Origin: an uncultured Aquabacterium sp.
Lineage (GTDB): Bacteria > Pseudomonadota > Gammaproteobacteria > Burkholderiales > Burkholderiaceae_C
NCBI RefSeq assembly: GCF_947366995.1
Contig: NZ_CANBCC010000012.1
Location: 1-64,000, forward strand
Reading direction: 5' to 3'
Length of the DNA stretch: 64,000 nt
This document shows positions 7,818 to 17,266 of the stretch, piece by piece; position 1 is the first letter of the stretch, and each line of letters opens with the position of its first letter. The translations under genes were made by a program, and so were the position numbers. The notes under the pieces are model-generated. The model made no database searches. It saw nothing but the letters and a program-made list of their open reading frames with translations, and was not told where the DNA came from.

Positions 7818-9803
7818 TCAAAGCAGGTGGGTATACCACCCAGTTGCCACGATCACCATCGCTAAAGTATCAAGTTCACAATATCGGAGCAGCGCCTTTT
7901 CAACAGCATCCCGCTTCCAAGACGGTACCTCTTCAAACTGCATCCTGGCCCACGCCATGGTGGCCGCACCGCCGTCCGCGAGCAGGGCGCCATCTTCCGC
8001 TTCGAGCCTGTTCTGCTCTTCTTTGCTGATGTCGTCGAACAGCGGGGGCAGCAATTCATACGGGTTTCGGGCGCCGCCGCCTTCGGCTTGCCACCAGGTC
8101 CAGTCCGTGAAGTTGAGGCTCGGAATCCCGCTTTCGGCGCCATAAACCGGCCGTCCGTATTGAGCGCGCAAGAACGGAGAGGAACCCATGACGGCAGGGA
8201 GCACCTTCTTGATGGAGCATGAGCCTTTGGTTTGTGGATGGAAATAGGCCTTGCGTGCGAGCACACACAGGTCGACCATGGCGCGCTCGCCCGCCCGCAC
8301 AATGCGGCCTTTCTCTTTTTCCACCGTGAGGGTGCGGATGAATGCCGCCAATGCCGGAGCATCTTCCACGCGGTCGCCGTCGGATTCAATCTCTCGCAGC
8401 AGGTCGAGCAGCGTGGTGTTTTCATGCGGGCTCCACATGAAAACCGTGCCTTCATCTTTCTCCAGCGCCGATTTGAGCGCCCGAACGAACGCGACATTCG
8501 GGTTCACGCCGGGCGTGAGGCACAGGAACTGGTCGGCATGCCGAACGGCTCCCGACGCCTCCACCACGTGGTGCGAGAACTGGAATGCCACGTTTGCATA
8601 GGGGCGTTGTCCCGCAAAGAACGGGATGGCCACCCTGGCGGTTTCGAAGTCGATGAAGTGCAGCGGGTAGCGCCAATCGCGCATGGCGTCGTGCAGGAGG
8701 ACCTTGTCTAGGTGGTATTCGCCACCTTCCGGCCATGTTCCGGAGACCTGCATCCATTGGCGCTGGCTGTTGCTAAGTCCGGGCCCTTCCGCGCGCAGGT
8801 TCAGGTGTACGGGCGTGACATCCTGCAGGCGCAGCACGCCCTGTTCGATCAAGGCCTGCTTGCGTTGGAAGTTCCACAGGTCCAGCACCGTGCCGCGGTC
8901 GACCTCTTCACGTGTCCAGCCCTCCGCTTCTTGCCAGCAGAGATGGAAGCCGCTCTCCAGCGGGCCGCCGTCACAGCGAAATTCGCATTTGGCGCACCGA
9001 GCGCCAATGTGTCCCGGGATGCGGGTGTCAGTAACGACATGGGCCGCCCAGTGCTGAACCGCCTGAGCGAAGAGCAACTCGCCTACATCGGTGTTCAGTG
9101 TGCCCGCCAGGATCTCATCGACCCATTCGTCCACACAGACGACGCTGAGAAGCGAATCGCCCACGCTGCTCGGCGCGGTGCCCGGTGCCACCAGGACCTG
9201 GTGCCGACCACCTGGCTGGCGGGTGATCTTGAAACGCTGGTTGAGGCCGCTGACGCTGCAGCGGCGTGCCGTGTCGGCGAGCATGAGGTGGCTTCGCACC
9301 TCCCATTCTGGGTGCGCCATGGCGAGGACGTGCTTCTGGAAGGCGACATCCTGAAGGTAGGGCAGCATGCCGGCATCCAGTTGCCCCTGTTTGCCGCGAA
9401 ACGCATGCGCGTCTCGAGAGTCGAACGACTTGGCCTTCACCTCGATCAGGTCGATGACGTTGCCGACCTTGCGCAGGATGTCCACGCGAACCAGGCAGTC
9501 TCCATGCGAGATCGCAGCTTCGAACAAGGTCACGGTGTCGGCCTGCAACAAGGCCCGCGTCTGTGCGAGCGCATCGGCATTTGCCTCTGCGGTGACCTCC
9601 ACGCCCCCCGGGTGCATCAGCTTGGCCAGTTCGCCCACCTGAAATCCGCCGTCGGCCAGGGCCTGCATGAACGTACTGTCTGCCTGAGTGTCTGCAAACT
9701 GCGTCGGTTTGCCAGCGTAGAACAGTTTGGTGGGACAGCTCAAGGCCAGCTTGAAACGCGACTTCGTCAGGTACCGGCGGCGGGGTGGGCTGTTGGAGAG
9801 CAT
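7818..9803 (-). CDS. DUF2779 protein (Cas4/PD-(D/E)XK-like nuclease plus DEDD-like domain)
   Basis: 661 aa; LTKSRFKLALSCPTKLFY, VRVDILRK..DLIEVKAK (D..ExK), CAKCEFRC Cys cluster, LHFIDFETARVAIPF. Confidence 0.8.
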   Translation of the reverse strand: MLSNSPPRRRYLTKSRFKLALSCPTKLFYAGKPTQFADTQADSTFMQALADGGFQVGELAKLMHPGGVEVTAEANADALAQTRALLQADTVTLFEAAISHGDCLVRVDILRKVGNVIDLIEVKAKSFDSRDAHAFRGKQGQLDAGMLPYLQDVAFQKHVLAMAHPEWEVRSHLMLADTARRCSVSGLNQRFKITRQPGGRHQVLVAPGTAPSSVGDSLLSVVCVDEWVDEILAGTLNTDVGELLFAQAVQHWAAHVVTDTRIPGHIGARCAKCEFRCDGGPLESGFHLCWQEAEGWTREEVDRGTVLDLWNFQRKQALIEQGVLRLQDVTPVHLNLRAEGPGLSNSQRQWMQVSGTWPEGGEYHLDKVLLHDAMRDWRYPLHFIDFETARVAIPFFAGQRPYANVAFQFSHHVVEASGAVRHADQFLCLTPGVNPNVAFVRALKSALEKDEGTVFMWSPHENTTLLDLLREIESDGDRVEDAPALAAFIRTLTVEKEKGRIVRAGERAMVDLCVLARKAYFHPQTKGSCSIKKVLPAVMGSSPFLRAQYGRPVYGAESGIPSLNFTDWTWWQAEGGGARNPYELLPPLFDDISKEEQNRLEAEDGALLADGGAATMAWARMQFEEVPSWKRDAVEKALLRYCELDTLAMVIVATGWYTHLL

Positions 9804-9831
9804 TCTTCTACTTCGGCGGAAAGAGGGCGTT

Positions 9832-10419
9832 TCATGAGGTGTGATGCGTGAACGAATGCCGTGGATTTCGCCCCATCAGCAGACGCTGAAACCCGGTGCC
9901 ACCCCGTACGGGCAAGGTCATCGACAGCAAGGTGGCCAGCGTGCTGCAGTCGTTCGCAGGGGAGCCCGTCGACGGCGTCACATGAAAGTGCCTGCACAAC
10001 GCGTCCAGCGAAGATGAAGGGGCACCCGCCTCACGGCGCCAGTCGATGTCACGCATGGCGCAGGCCCACGGCGTGGACTCCAGCGCCGGGATGTGGCGGC
10101 CGAGCAGCTCGCGCTCGAATGACGCGTTGTGAGCCACCACCAGACAGGCGGAAGACAACAGTCGGGTAATCCGCGTCAGATCGAACTTGGTGCCAACGAG
10201 GGCAGCTGCAGGCAACCGAGTGACGTGCTGGACGACGGTTGGGTAGATGCATTGCGGCTGCCTCAAGCCGTCATAGCGATCCACCAGCTGACAGGCTGTG
10301 CCGCGCCGGGGATGGATTTCCCAGAGTTGCAGTGCCACCGCAATCGGCTCATCACGGCGCGGATCGAGGCCCGTGCTTTCCGAGTCAAGCAACGCAATCA
10401 GGGTCCGAGGCTCGCTCAA
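9832..10419 (-). CDS. DnaQ-like 3'-5' exonuclease family protein
   Basis: LLDSESTGLDP, VVAHNASFERELL, PWACAMRDIDW; likely TTG start at 10419 after AAGGAGAAG (ORF extends to 10494). Confidence 0.7.
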   Translation of the reverse strand: MSEPRTLIALLDSESTGLDPRRDEPIAVALQLWEIHPRRGTACQLVDRYDGLRQPQCIYPTVVQHVTRLPAAALVGTKFDLTRITRLLSSACLVVAHNASFERELLGRHIPALESTPWACAMRDIDWRREAGAPSSSLDALCRHFHVTPSTGSPANDCSTLATLLSMTLPVRGGTGFQRLLMGRNPRHSFTHHTS

Positions 10420-10462
10420 GGTCTTCTCCTTGCATTTCAGGGAAGGACACTGTGCGCGCTTT

Positions 10463-10483
10463 GTGCGACGGGTTCTGTCGCAC
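10463..10483. promoter_or_regulatory. palindromic operator candidate, copy 2
   Basis: TGTGCGAC-GGGTTCT-GTCGCACA (10462-10484) is a perfect 8-bp inverted repeat between divergent exonuclease and ATPase genes; matches copy 1 at 19/21 in reverse complement. Confidence 0.7.
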
Positions 10484-10498
10484 ATGTGGAACACAGTG

Positions 10499-12697
10499 AT
10501 GATGCTTTATCGGTACCCCACCATGCCGCTGTCGGATCTGGTCTCGTGGACGCTCGAAGACGACTTCCTCACTGCGGGAGCGAACGCCCGCATCGCCCTG
10601 GCACTGCTGCGATGTGCAAGGCGATGGCCCCATTTCTGGCATGCGGGTGCAGCAGACGAGCTGGTCTGGCATCTTCGGCCAGCCCTGAAGCACGGAGAGA
10701 CGGGTCTCCAGCGGGTTCTGTCCGATCCCTGTGTCCGGGCCAGCCTGGAAGCGATCCGCCTGGATGCAAGCGGTTCGGCTTTGCTTGACACGCGCAGAGG
10801 ACGCACTTTTTTGGGCAATGCCCTGTTGAAAGAGGATCCAGCTTTCGCTGAAGTGTTCAACGAGGCGGAGCGGTGTTTTGTCGCTTTCATCAATCGGGAG
10901 GCTCATCCACTGGATCACAACGTGAGCCTCCTCGCCGATGTGTTCGAACTTTCCGATGTGGAGGTTCGCTATCTGGCGCTCGCTGGTTCCTTCTGTTTCG
11001 GGACCATCGCTCAGAGCGTATTTGTGCCCATCGGTGTACGGTCTCATCGCGGACGTGTCTTGTCAGCGTTGCTGGGGTGCTCGGAACGCGAGGCTCTCGA
11101 TCTGATGGACATGTCCCGCGCGGTATGGCGCAGCGGGTTGCTGACGTGTTCCGACCCGGGCGATTTTCCTGAAGGGCTGGAGGAGCTGTTTCAGCTGTCG
11201 GTCTCCGGGACGCGGCTGCTCAGCTTGCCGGATGCAGACGAGGCCGTCCTTGCAGCGGAGGTGCTGGAGCCCCTCGGTCCTCGGGGGACGTTGACATGGC
11301 CTCATCTGGAGGACACCCTGCAGCTGCTGCGGACCGTGCTTTCCCGTGCGGCCTCGGGCGCGGATGCAGGCGTCCACATCCTGATTCACGGCGAGCCAGG
11401 CAGTGGCCACATGGCGTTCGTCTTGGCGCTTCTGGACCTGGCCGGTTTGCGGGGCTACCGCATGTCAGACCGCCGGCGCGCGGCCTGTGAGCCGACACGG
11501 GCCGAGCTGTTGGCAGACCTGACACTGTCGCGTCGCTTTGTCGATCGGCAATGCGGCGCCGTCCTGGTGGTCGAAGACGCCGAATCCATGCTTTTTACTC
11601 CGGGCTTCGGGCCACCCTCCCGGGGAGCGATGAAGGATGTGTTGAGACAGTCTCGTCAACCCGTTGTGTGGCTGGCAGAGGACGTCCGGCAAATTGATTC
11701 GTCGTACATCACCCGGTTCACCTGCAGTGTGGCGCTGCCGGATCCACCCTTGGCTGTGCGTCGGATGTGGTGTCATACCGTGCTGCGTGAATCGGGCTGT
11801 TCTGCCCCGCAGATCGATGTCTTCGCTGGCAATCCCCAGACGACAATCGGAATCGTCGACGGTGCCAGGCGTTTTGTGTCGTTGGGCGCTGGTGGTGACG
11901 TCACCGCCGACACGGCGCTGCAAGCCTTCTCGCAAGGCCAGCTGGGCGCTCCGGAAGGAAACAAGTTGCCTCACGACCATCTGGCACGTGTGCGTCGGTT
12001 CGACCTCGAGTTTGCGCACGTGGCAGGAGCCACGAATGTGACGGAGGTGCTTCGGTCGATCGAAGCCGACGGTGAGGGCACGGTTCTGTTGAGCGGCGTG
12101 TCGGGCGTGGGCAAGACGAGTCTCGCGTTCGAGCTGGCTCGTCAGCTGGGGCGCGACATGGTGCGGGCTTTTGCAGGGGACTTCCTCAGGCCCTACCGCG
12201 GCGAGTCAGGCCGCCAGCTGCTGAGGTGGCTGCAACGCCACGGCGCAACGCACTCCGTGTTGCTGCTGGACGACCTGGATGCCTTCATGGGCGATGACGA
12301 CGCCGTGGCGGGGGCCTTGCGACATGGCTTGGACACGTTCGGCGGTGTGCTGGTGGCGACCGCCTGCGCGTCCTTCGATCCTCCTCCGGCGTTGATCCGG
12401 CGTTTCACCTACAGGCTGATGCTGTTGCCTCTGACGGCTTCGCAGCGTTGTACTCTGTTTGCTCGGCTGGTGACCCACGGCGTCGGTGAGGCGGTGCCAC
12501 GCGAGGTCAGGCAGGCCCTGCTGCCACTCGACCGGCTGACGCCCGGTGATTTCTTCAATGTGCAGGCTCGACTCCGGCACCGGCAGGTAGACTGGCGCCG
12601 GTGGCTTAGTGAACTGACTTCAGAGCACCAAGCGAAGGCCTCCACAAGCCTAGAGTCACTGGGCATCGCGCTCCCCTCTTCCTCTCAGCGCTGCTGA
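10499..12697 (+). CDS. tandem AAA+ ATPase paralogue with degenerate first module
   Basis: Same architecture as 4017..6223 (FDDDFVIAGANARIALAVMRCARR vs LEDDFLTAGANARIALALLRCARR); Walker A1 degenerate (GEPGSGHM), Walker A2 intact (GVSGVGKT). Confidence 0.85.
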   Translation: MMLYRYPTMPLSDLVSWTLEDDFLTAGANARIALALLRCARRWPHFWHAGAADELVWHLRPALKHGETGLQRVLSDPCVRASLEAIRLDASGSALLDTRRGRTFLGNALLKEDPAFAEVFNEAERCFVAFINREAHPLDHNVSLLADVFELSDVEVRYLALAGSFCFGTIAQSVFVPIGVRSHRGRVLSALLGCSEREALDLMDMSRAVWRSGLLTCSDPGDFPEGLEELFQLSVSGTRLLSLPDADEAVLAAEVLEPLGPRGTLTWPHLEDTLQLLRTVLSRAASGADAGVHILIHGEPGSGHMAFVLALLDLAGLRGYRMSDRRRAACEPTRAELLADLTLSRRFVDRQCGAVLVVEDAESMLFTPGFGPPSRGAMKDVLRQSRQPVVWLAEDVRQIDSSYITRFTCSVALPDPPLAVRRMWCHTVLRESGCSAPQIDVFAGNPQTTIGIVDGARRFVSLGAGGDVTADTALQAFSQGQLGAPEGNKLPHDHLARVRRFDLEFAHVAGATNVTEVLRSIEADGEGTVLLSGVSGVGKTSLAFELARQLGRDMVRAFAGDFLRPYRGESGRQLLRWLQRHGATHSVLLLDDLDAFMGDDDAVAGALRHGLDTFGGVLVATACASFDPPPALIRRFTYRLMLLPLTASQRCTLFARLVTHGVGEAVPREVRQALLPLDRLTPGDFFNVQARLRHRQVDWRRWLSELTSEHQAKASTSLESLGIALPSSSQRC

Positions 12698-14880
12698 GCC
12701 CGCTCCCCCCGAAACTCCGGCACGACACCTACCAGCTGCCCTAACACCCCGATCGCCAGCCCCAACTGCGCCCGCACCAGTTGCTGCAGCGGCGCCTCGG
12801 GCGCGACATCGAATCCCGGCGCCTCCACCGCGCCCAACTCGAATCGCCAGTCTTCGGGGCGCTGTGAACGTGCCGCCTCGATGGCAGTGGCCAGCCGCCG
12901 CAAGGCGTCGCGCAAGGCCGTCGCGGTCTCCAGCGTGGCCGCATCCAGCTCTCTGGCACCCGGCTCCCCCCGGTGTGCGCCCAGCGCTGAGAGGTAGTTC
13001 AGCAGCGTGTGCGACCGCAGCAGAAACTGTCCGCAGCGGTCGGTGTTCAGTCGCACGCGGGTCGGCTCCTTCAGCATGGCTGCGAGCGAGTTCGACAGCG
13101 CCGCATCGGCTTTGTGCATGTTGCGCCGCGCCGTGCGGTAGGCCAGGTGGTCCTGTTTGCCCGCCTGATACTGCCGCAGCACTTCGTCGAGATACTGCGC
13201 CTGCCGGCGCAGGGTGGCCGCAGCCAGCCCGTGCCATTGCCGCGCCTGCCAGTTGGGCAGGATCAGCCAGGCGGCCAGCGCGGCAATCGAGCCGCCGGCG
13301 ATGGTGTCCAGCAGGCGGCCCACGATCACGCCGTCGGTCATGCCCAGTTGGTGGAAGGCAAGCAGCAGCAGCGTCGTGATCGCACCGGTGCCCACCGTGT
13401 AATGCGTGCGGCGTGCGCCCAGAAAGATCGCGCCGCTCACAGCAATCAGCACGCTGCCGGCCAGGTCGCCCGGGAACAGGCGGATCAGCGCCCAGCCCAG
13501 AGCCAGGCCGATCAACGTGCCAGTCAGGCGCTGGCTCAGGCGCTTGAGCGTGGCGGCGTAGTGCGGTTGGCTGACGAAGGTGATGGTCAGCACGATCCAG
13601 TAGCCGTGCTTGTCGTTGGTGGCCATCATCAGGGCGAAGCCGGCGAGCAACGCCAGCGTCAGCCGCACCGCGTGGCGGAACAGCGGCGACTGCACGCGCA
13701 GCTGTGCCTTCACCCGATGCCACGCTTCCTTCAAGGTCGTAGGATGGCTGTTGACGAGCGTGCGTTCGGTTGGGGTGGGCGCCGGGTCGAGCACTTGGGC
13801 CAGCACCGCGGCCTGTTCCGTCAGGTTGGCGCCGAGCGCCTGCAAGGCCTGCAACGCCGAGCCAGGCGGCAGGGTCTGCCGGGCCACGGCAATGGCACCC
13901 TGCATGTCCTCGATGGCGCGGGCCGTGGCGCCCTTGTGCTGGGGCGGTTGCCGGCGCGCGATGGCGGCCGACAGCTTCAGGCACTGCTCGCCCTGCAGTG
14001 CCAGCACGCGCTGGCAGCGGTAAAGCGCATCCGAGCGGAAGAAGGCGTCCGCCAGGGTCTCGTAATTGGCGTGCGACGACGAGGTGCGCTCGTGGATGTC
14101 CTGCGCGGCGAGGTACTGGTGCAGGGCCTGTTGCAGCCAGCCTGGCGGCGTGCGCCGGCCCAATCTGCAGAACAGCGCTTCCTTGGCGGCGCCCAGCGCG
14201 TCGACCACCAGGCCGTTGTAGAGCGCCAGGGCCATGCGGCGCTGTTCGATGTCGACATCGCGGATGGGCTCCAGCAGCCTCGATTTGAGCTTCAGGTATT
14301 CGCCCAGCAGCGCGTACAGCTGCGCCAGGCGGTGTCGCACCGGTGGGCGGGCCACGGCACCGGCCCAGATCACCGAGACGAAGCCATACCAGGCGACGCC
14401 ACCGAACAGATACGGCGTGAGCTGCCGCGCGGCCATGCGGCTCGATTGCATCGACAGCGCCACGTAGCTGAAGAACACCAGCGACGCAAAGGCTATGGCG
14501 CGGTAGCGCTCGCCCACGGCGCCCACCATGGTGAGCACGAAGGCGCTGAGCGCCAGGGCACCAGCCAGCAGGGCCGGCCATGGCTGGGCCAGGCTCACCA
14601 GGCCGGCGATCACGGCAAACACGGCCACGGCGATCAGCTGGGTGCGCAGGCGGCCCTTCCAGTTGTCGTCGGTTTCAGTCAGCGCGCTGGCCACCACGCC
14701 CAGCATCACCGGCATCACCTGCCAAGACCAGTCGCCCTGCCAACCCACCAGCAGCACCACGCTGAGCGCGAGCATGGCCCGCACGCCGTGCATGACGCCC
14801 TCATGTTGGCGGGCTTGTTTCCAGAGTTGGTTCCAGTCGGAGGTGAGGTGTTCGAGGCGCACGGATGAATCCTGCCACAC
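12685..14880 (-). CDS. FUSC-family membrane protein (YccS/YhfK-like)
   Basis: 731 aa; two hydrophobic blocks and FUSC-like KHGYWIVLTITFVSQPHYAATLKRLSQRLTGTLIG. Confidence 0.85.
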   Translation of the reverse strand: MWQDSSVRLEHLTSDWNQLWKQARQHEGVMHGVRAMLALSVVLLVGWQGDWSWQVMPVMLGVVASALTETDDNWKGRLRTQLIAVAVFAVIAGLVSLAQPWPALLAGALALSAFVLTMVGAVGERYRAIAFASLVFFSYVALSMQSSRMAARQLTPYLFGGVAWYGFVSVIWAGAVARPPVRHRLAQLYALLGEYLKLKSRLLEPIRDVDIEQRRMALALYNGLVVDALGAAKEALFCRLGRRTPPGWLQQALHQYLAAQDIHERTSSSHANYETLADAFFRSDALYRCQRVLALQGEQCLKLSAAIARRQPPQHKGATARAIEDMQGAIAVARQTLPPGSALQALQALGANLTEQAAVLAQVLDPAPTPTERTLVNSHPTTLKEAWHRVKAQLRVQSPLFRHAVRLTLALLAGFALMMATNDKHGYWIVLTITFVSQPHYAATLKRLSQRLTGTLIGLALGWALIRLFPGDLAGSVLIAVSGAIFLGARRTHYTVGTGAITTLLLLAFHQLGMTDGVIVGRLLDTIAGGSIAALAAWLILPNWQARQWHGLAAATLRRQAQYLDEVLRQYQAGKQDHLAYRTARRNMHKADAALSNSLAAMLKEPTRVRLNTDRCGQFLLRSHTLLNYLSALGAHRGEPGARELDAATLETATALRDALRRLATAIEAARSQRPEDWRFELGAVEAPGFDVAPEAPLQQLVRAQLGLAIGVLGQLVGVVPEFRGERAQQR

Positions 14881-14904
14881 GCCACAATTTGATCCGTCTC
14901 AATG

Positions 14905-14923
14905 AATGATAATAATTCTCATT
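14905..14923. promoter_or_regulatory. Fur box
   Basis: AATGATAATAATTCTCATT; TGATAATAATTCTCA matches the 7-1-7 consensus TGATAATnATTATCA at 13/14 specified positions. Confidence 0.75.
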
Positions 14924-15000
14924 ACAGAATCGGCCGTACTGGTCTTGCGTTGCGCGCTCAAGGTGCGTTGCAGGCCGGCTGGTCAAAACAGGGAGTCTCG

Positions 15001-15891
15001 ATGCACCGTTCCATTCAGAAGGCCGCGTGCGCCTTCACACTGCTGGCCTCCATGGGCTCGCTTCACGCCGGCGAAGGCACATTCGGCTGGCTTTACACCC
15101 TCGACCTGCAGCCCAAGGGCACGTGGGAGTTCGAGCAACGCCTGCAGTACAACCGTGGCCAGGCGGGCGGCACTTACGACTTCTGGCAGGCGCGCACCGA
15201 GGTCGAATACGGGGTCAACGAAAACTTCCAGCTTGCTGGCTACCTCAACACCAGCTACACCAACGCCTACCGCAACTACCCGGCCACGGACGAGTTCCCC
15301 AACGGCGAGACCGGTGGCTGGGGTGTGGCCTATCCGGGTGAAGGGCGCTATCGCAAGTGGCGTGTCGAGGGCGTGTCGCTTGAGGGCATCTACCGCCTGA
15401 CCAACCCGGTGATCGACCCGGTGGGCGTGGGCCTGTATGGCGAGGTCACGCTGGGCACCGTCAAGGACGAGTTCGAAGCCCGCCTGCTGCTGCAATCGAA
15501 CTTCCTGGATGACAAGCTGGTGCTGGCCACCAACCTCGTGGCCGCGGTCGAGAAGATCAAGTTCGTCGACGGCGAGACCGGCCCCGAGAGCATGTTCGAC
15601 CTGCTGTTCGGCGCCACCTACCGCTTCGCGAACAACTGGACGGCAGGCATGGAAGCCCGCTATCACAACGACTACTACGGCTACCGTTACCAGACGCACA
15701 CGCAGCGCGCCTGGTTCGTCGGCCCGAACGTGCATTACGCGCAGAAGGACTGGTGGGTCACGGCCGCGTGGCGCTACCAGCCGACCGGCGGCAAGTGCTG
15801 GGCGCCGAACGACGGCGAGTGTTCAGGCCGTCGCGTGTGGGACAGCCACACTCGCAACGAGTTCATCGTCAAGTTCGGCATGCCGTTCTGA
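15001..15891 (+). CDS. outer-membrane-like protein (DUF6662-like)
   Basis: Signal peptide MHRSIQKAACAFTLLASMGSLHAGEG; alternating beta-strand pattern; C-terminal ...FIVKFGMPF. Confidence 0.75.
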   Translation: MHRSIQKAACAFTLLASMGSLHAGEGTFGWLYTLDLQPKGTWEFEQRLQYNRGQAGGTYDFWQARTEVEYGVNENFQLAGYLNTSYTNAYRNYPATDEFPNGETGGWGVAYPGEGRYRKWRVEGVSLEGIYRLTNPVIDPVGVGLYGEVTLGTVKDEFEARLLLQSNFLDDKLVLATNLVAAVEKIKFVDGETGPESMFDLLFGATYRFANNWTAGMEARYHNDYYGYRYQTHTQRAWFVGPNVHYAQKDWWVTAAWRYQPTGGKCWAPNDGECSGRRVWDSHTRNEFIVKFGMPF

Positions 15892-15902
15892 GGAGGGCCA
15901 TC

Positions 15903-16442
15903 ATGCAATGGAAACCGGCCGCCACGCTGGCGCTGATCCCCGTGGCAGCGATCATGGCACCCGCCATCGCGCACGCCAAGATCTACGTGAGCGTGGAGGA
16001 CACGCAGAAGCGTCTGTATCCCGGCGAGAAGCTGGTGCAGACCCCGATCGCGCTGACCGAAGCGCAGCGTGAACGCATGCGCGAGCTGTCGTCGGTGCGC
16101 GAACCCTTCCGCGGCGAGCGCGTGTGGCGCACGGCCAAGGGCGACTGGTTCATCGTCGACGAGGTGGTGGGCAAGCACGAGATGGTGAAGTACGCGCTGG
16201 CCATCCACGCCGACGGCACCATCAAGGGCATCGAGATCATGGAGTACGTCGAGTCCTACGGCTACGAGGTGGGCGAGGCCAGCTGGCGCAACCAGTTCGT
16301 CGGCAAGACCGGTGCGTCGACCCTGAAGCTCAACAAGGACATCCAGAACATCTCGGGCGCGACGCTGTCGTGCAAGCACCTGACCGATGGCGTCAAGCGC
16401 CTGATCGTCATGCACGATCTGGTGCTCAAGGGTCTGAAGTGA
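15903..16442 (+). CDS. periplasmic FMN-binding domain protein
   Basis: Signal peptide ending AIAHA; SGATLSCKHLTDGVKRL resembles the flavinylation motif (SGAT). Confidence 0.85.
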   Translation: MQWKPAATLALIPVAAIMAPAIAHAKIYVSVEDTQKRLYPGEKLVQTPIALTEAQRERMRELSSVREPFRGERVWRTAKGDWFIVDEVVGKHEMVKYALAIHADGTIKGIEIMEYVESYGYEVGEASWRNQFVGKTGASTLKLNKDIQNISGATLSCKHLTDGVKRLIVMHDLVLKGLK

Positions 16443-17266
16443 AGGCCTGCCGGCCTTACCTTGGCACCTACGTCGAGATCCGGTTGGGCGAGGGGGCCTC
16501 TGACGTGGCGCTGTCCGCGGCTTTCGCGCACATCGAGCGGGTGCGGCGCTGCATGTCGGTGTTCGATGCCGATTCGGACGTGAGCCGCATCAACCGCCTG
16601 CACCCGGGCGAGACGATCGAGGTCGACCCGTGGACCCACGAGGTGCTGAGCCTCGCTTGCGAGGTGCACCGTGCGTCGGGCGGGCTGTTCGATTGTGGTG
16701 TGGCACCACACCTGGCCCGCTGGGGCATGCTGCCATCCGCGGTCGCTGCGGTGTCGGCGTCTTCCATCGCCAGCCTCGAACTTCTGGCAGGCCACCGTGT
16801 GCGCACGCGCGCCCCGTTGTGCATCGACCTGGGCGGCATCGCCAAGGGCTACGCGGTGGACCAGGCCGTGACGGCGCTGCAGACGGCGGGTGTGAAGGGA
16901 GGCGTGGTGAATGCGGGCGGTGACCTGCGTGTGTTCGGCGAGGCCGAGGAAGACATCTGGCTGCGTGACCCGGCCGAGCCCGAGCAACTGCGCCACGCCG
17001 GCACGCTGCGCGACGGGGCATGTGCCACGTCGGCCACATATTACTCGCGCTGCAGCGTGGACGGGGACGAAGTCTCGGCCCTTGTCGATCCGCGTACCGG
17101 TGCGGCCGTGCGCACGCGCCAGAGCTACACCGTCGTCGCGCCGCGCTGCGCTGTGGCCGATGCACTCACCAAGGTACTGGCCGTGGCGGGCGAGGCGGGC
17201 CATCCCTGCCTCGCCGCCTACGGCGCGCAGTGGGTCGTGCTGTCACCTGTTCCCTGTCTGACATGA
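16439..17266 (+). CDS. apbE: FAD:protein FMN transferase (ApbE family)
   Basis: GTG start overlapping upstream stop; PYLGTYVEIRLGE, IDLGGIAKGYAVDQAV, GGVVNAGGDLRVFG. Confidence 0.9.
   Translation: MKACRPYLGTYVEIRLGEGASDVALSAAFAHIERVRRCMSVFDADSDVSRINRLHPGETIEVDPWTHEVLSLACEVHRASGGLFDCGVAPHLARWGMLPSAVAAVSASSIASLELLAGHRVRTRAPLCIDLGGIAKGYAVDQAVTALQTAGVKGGVVNAGGDLRVFGEAEEDIWLRDPAEPEQLRHAGTLRDGACATSATYYSRCSVDGDEVSALVDPRTGAAVRTRQSYTVVAPRCAVADALTKVLAVAGEAGHPCLAAYGAQWVVLSPVPCLT

Noticed and set aside
13009-14868. 619-aa plus-strand ORF opposite the FUSC gene
   Set aside because: Antisense shadow; Gln/Arg/His-rich, no recognisable domain.
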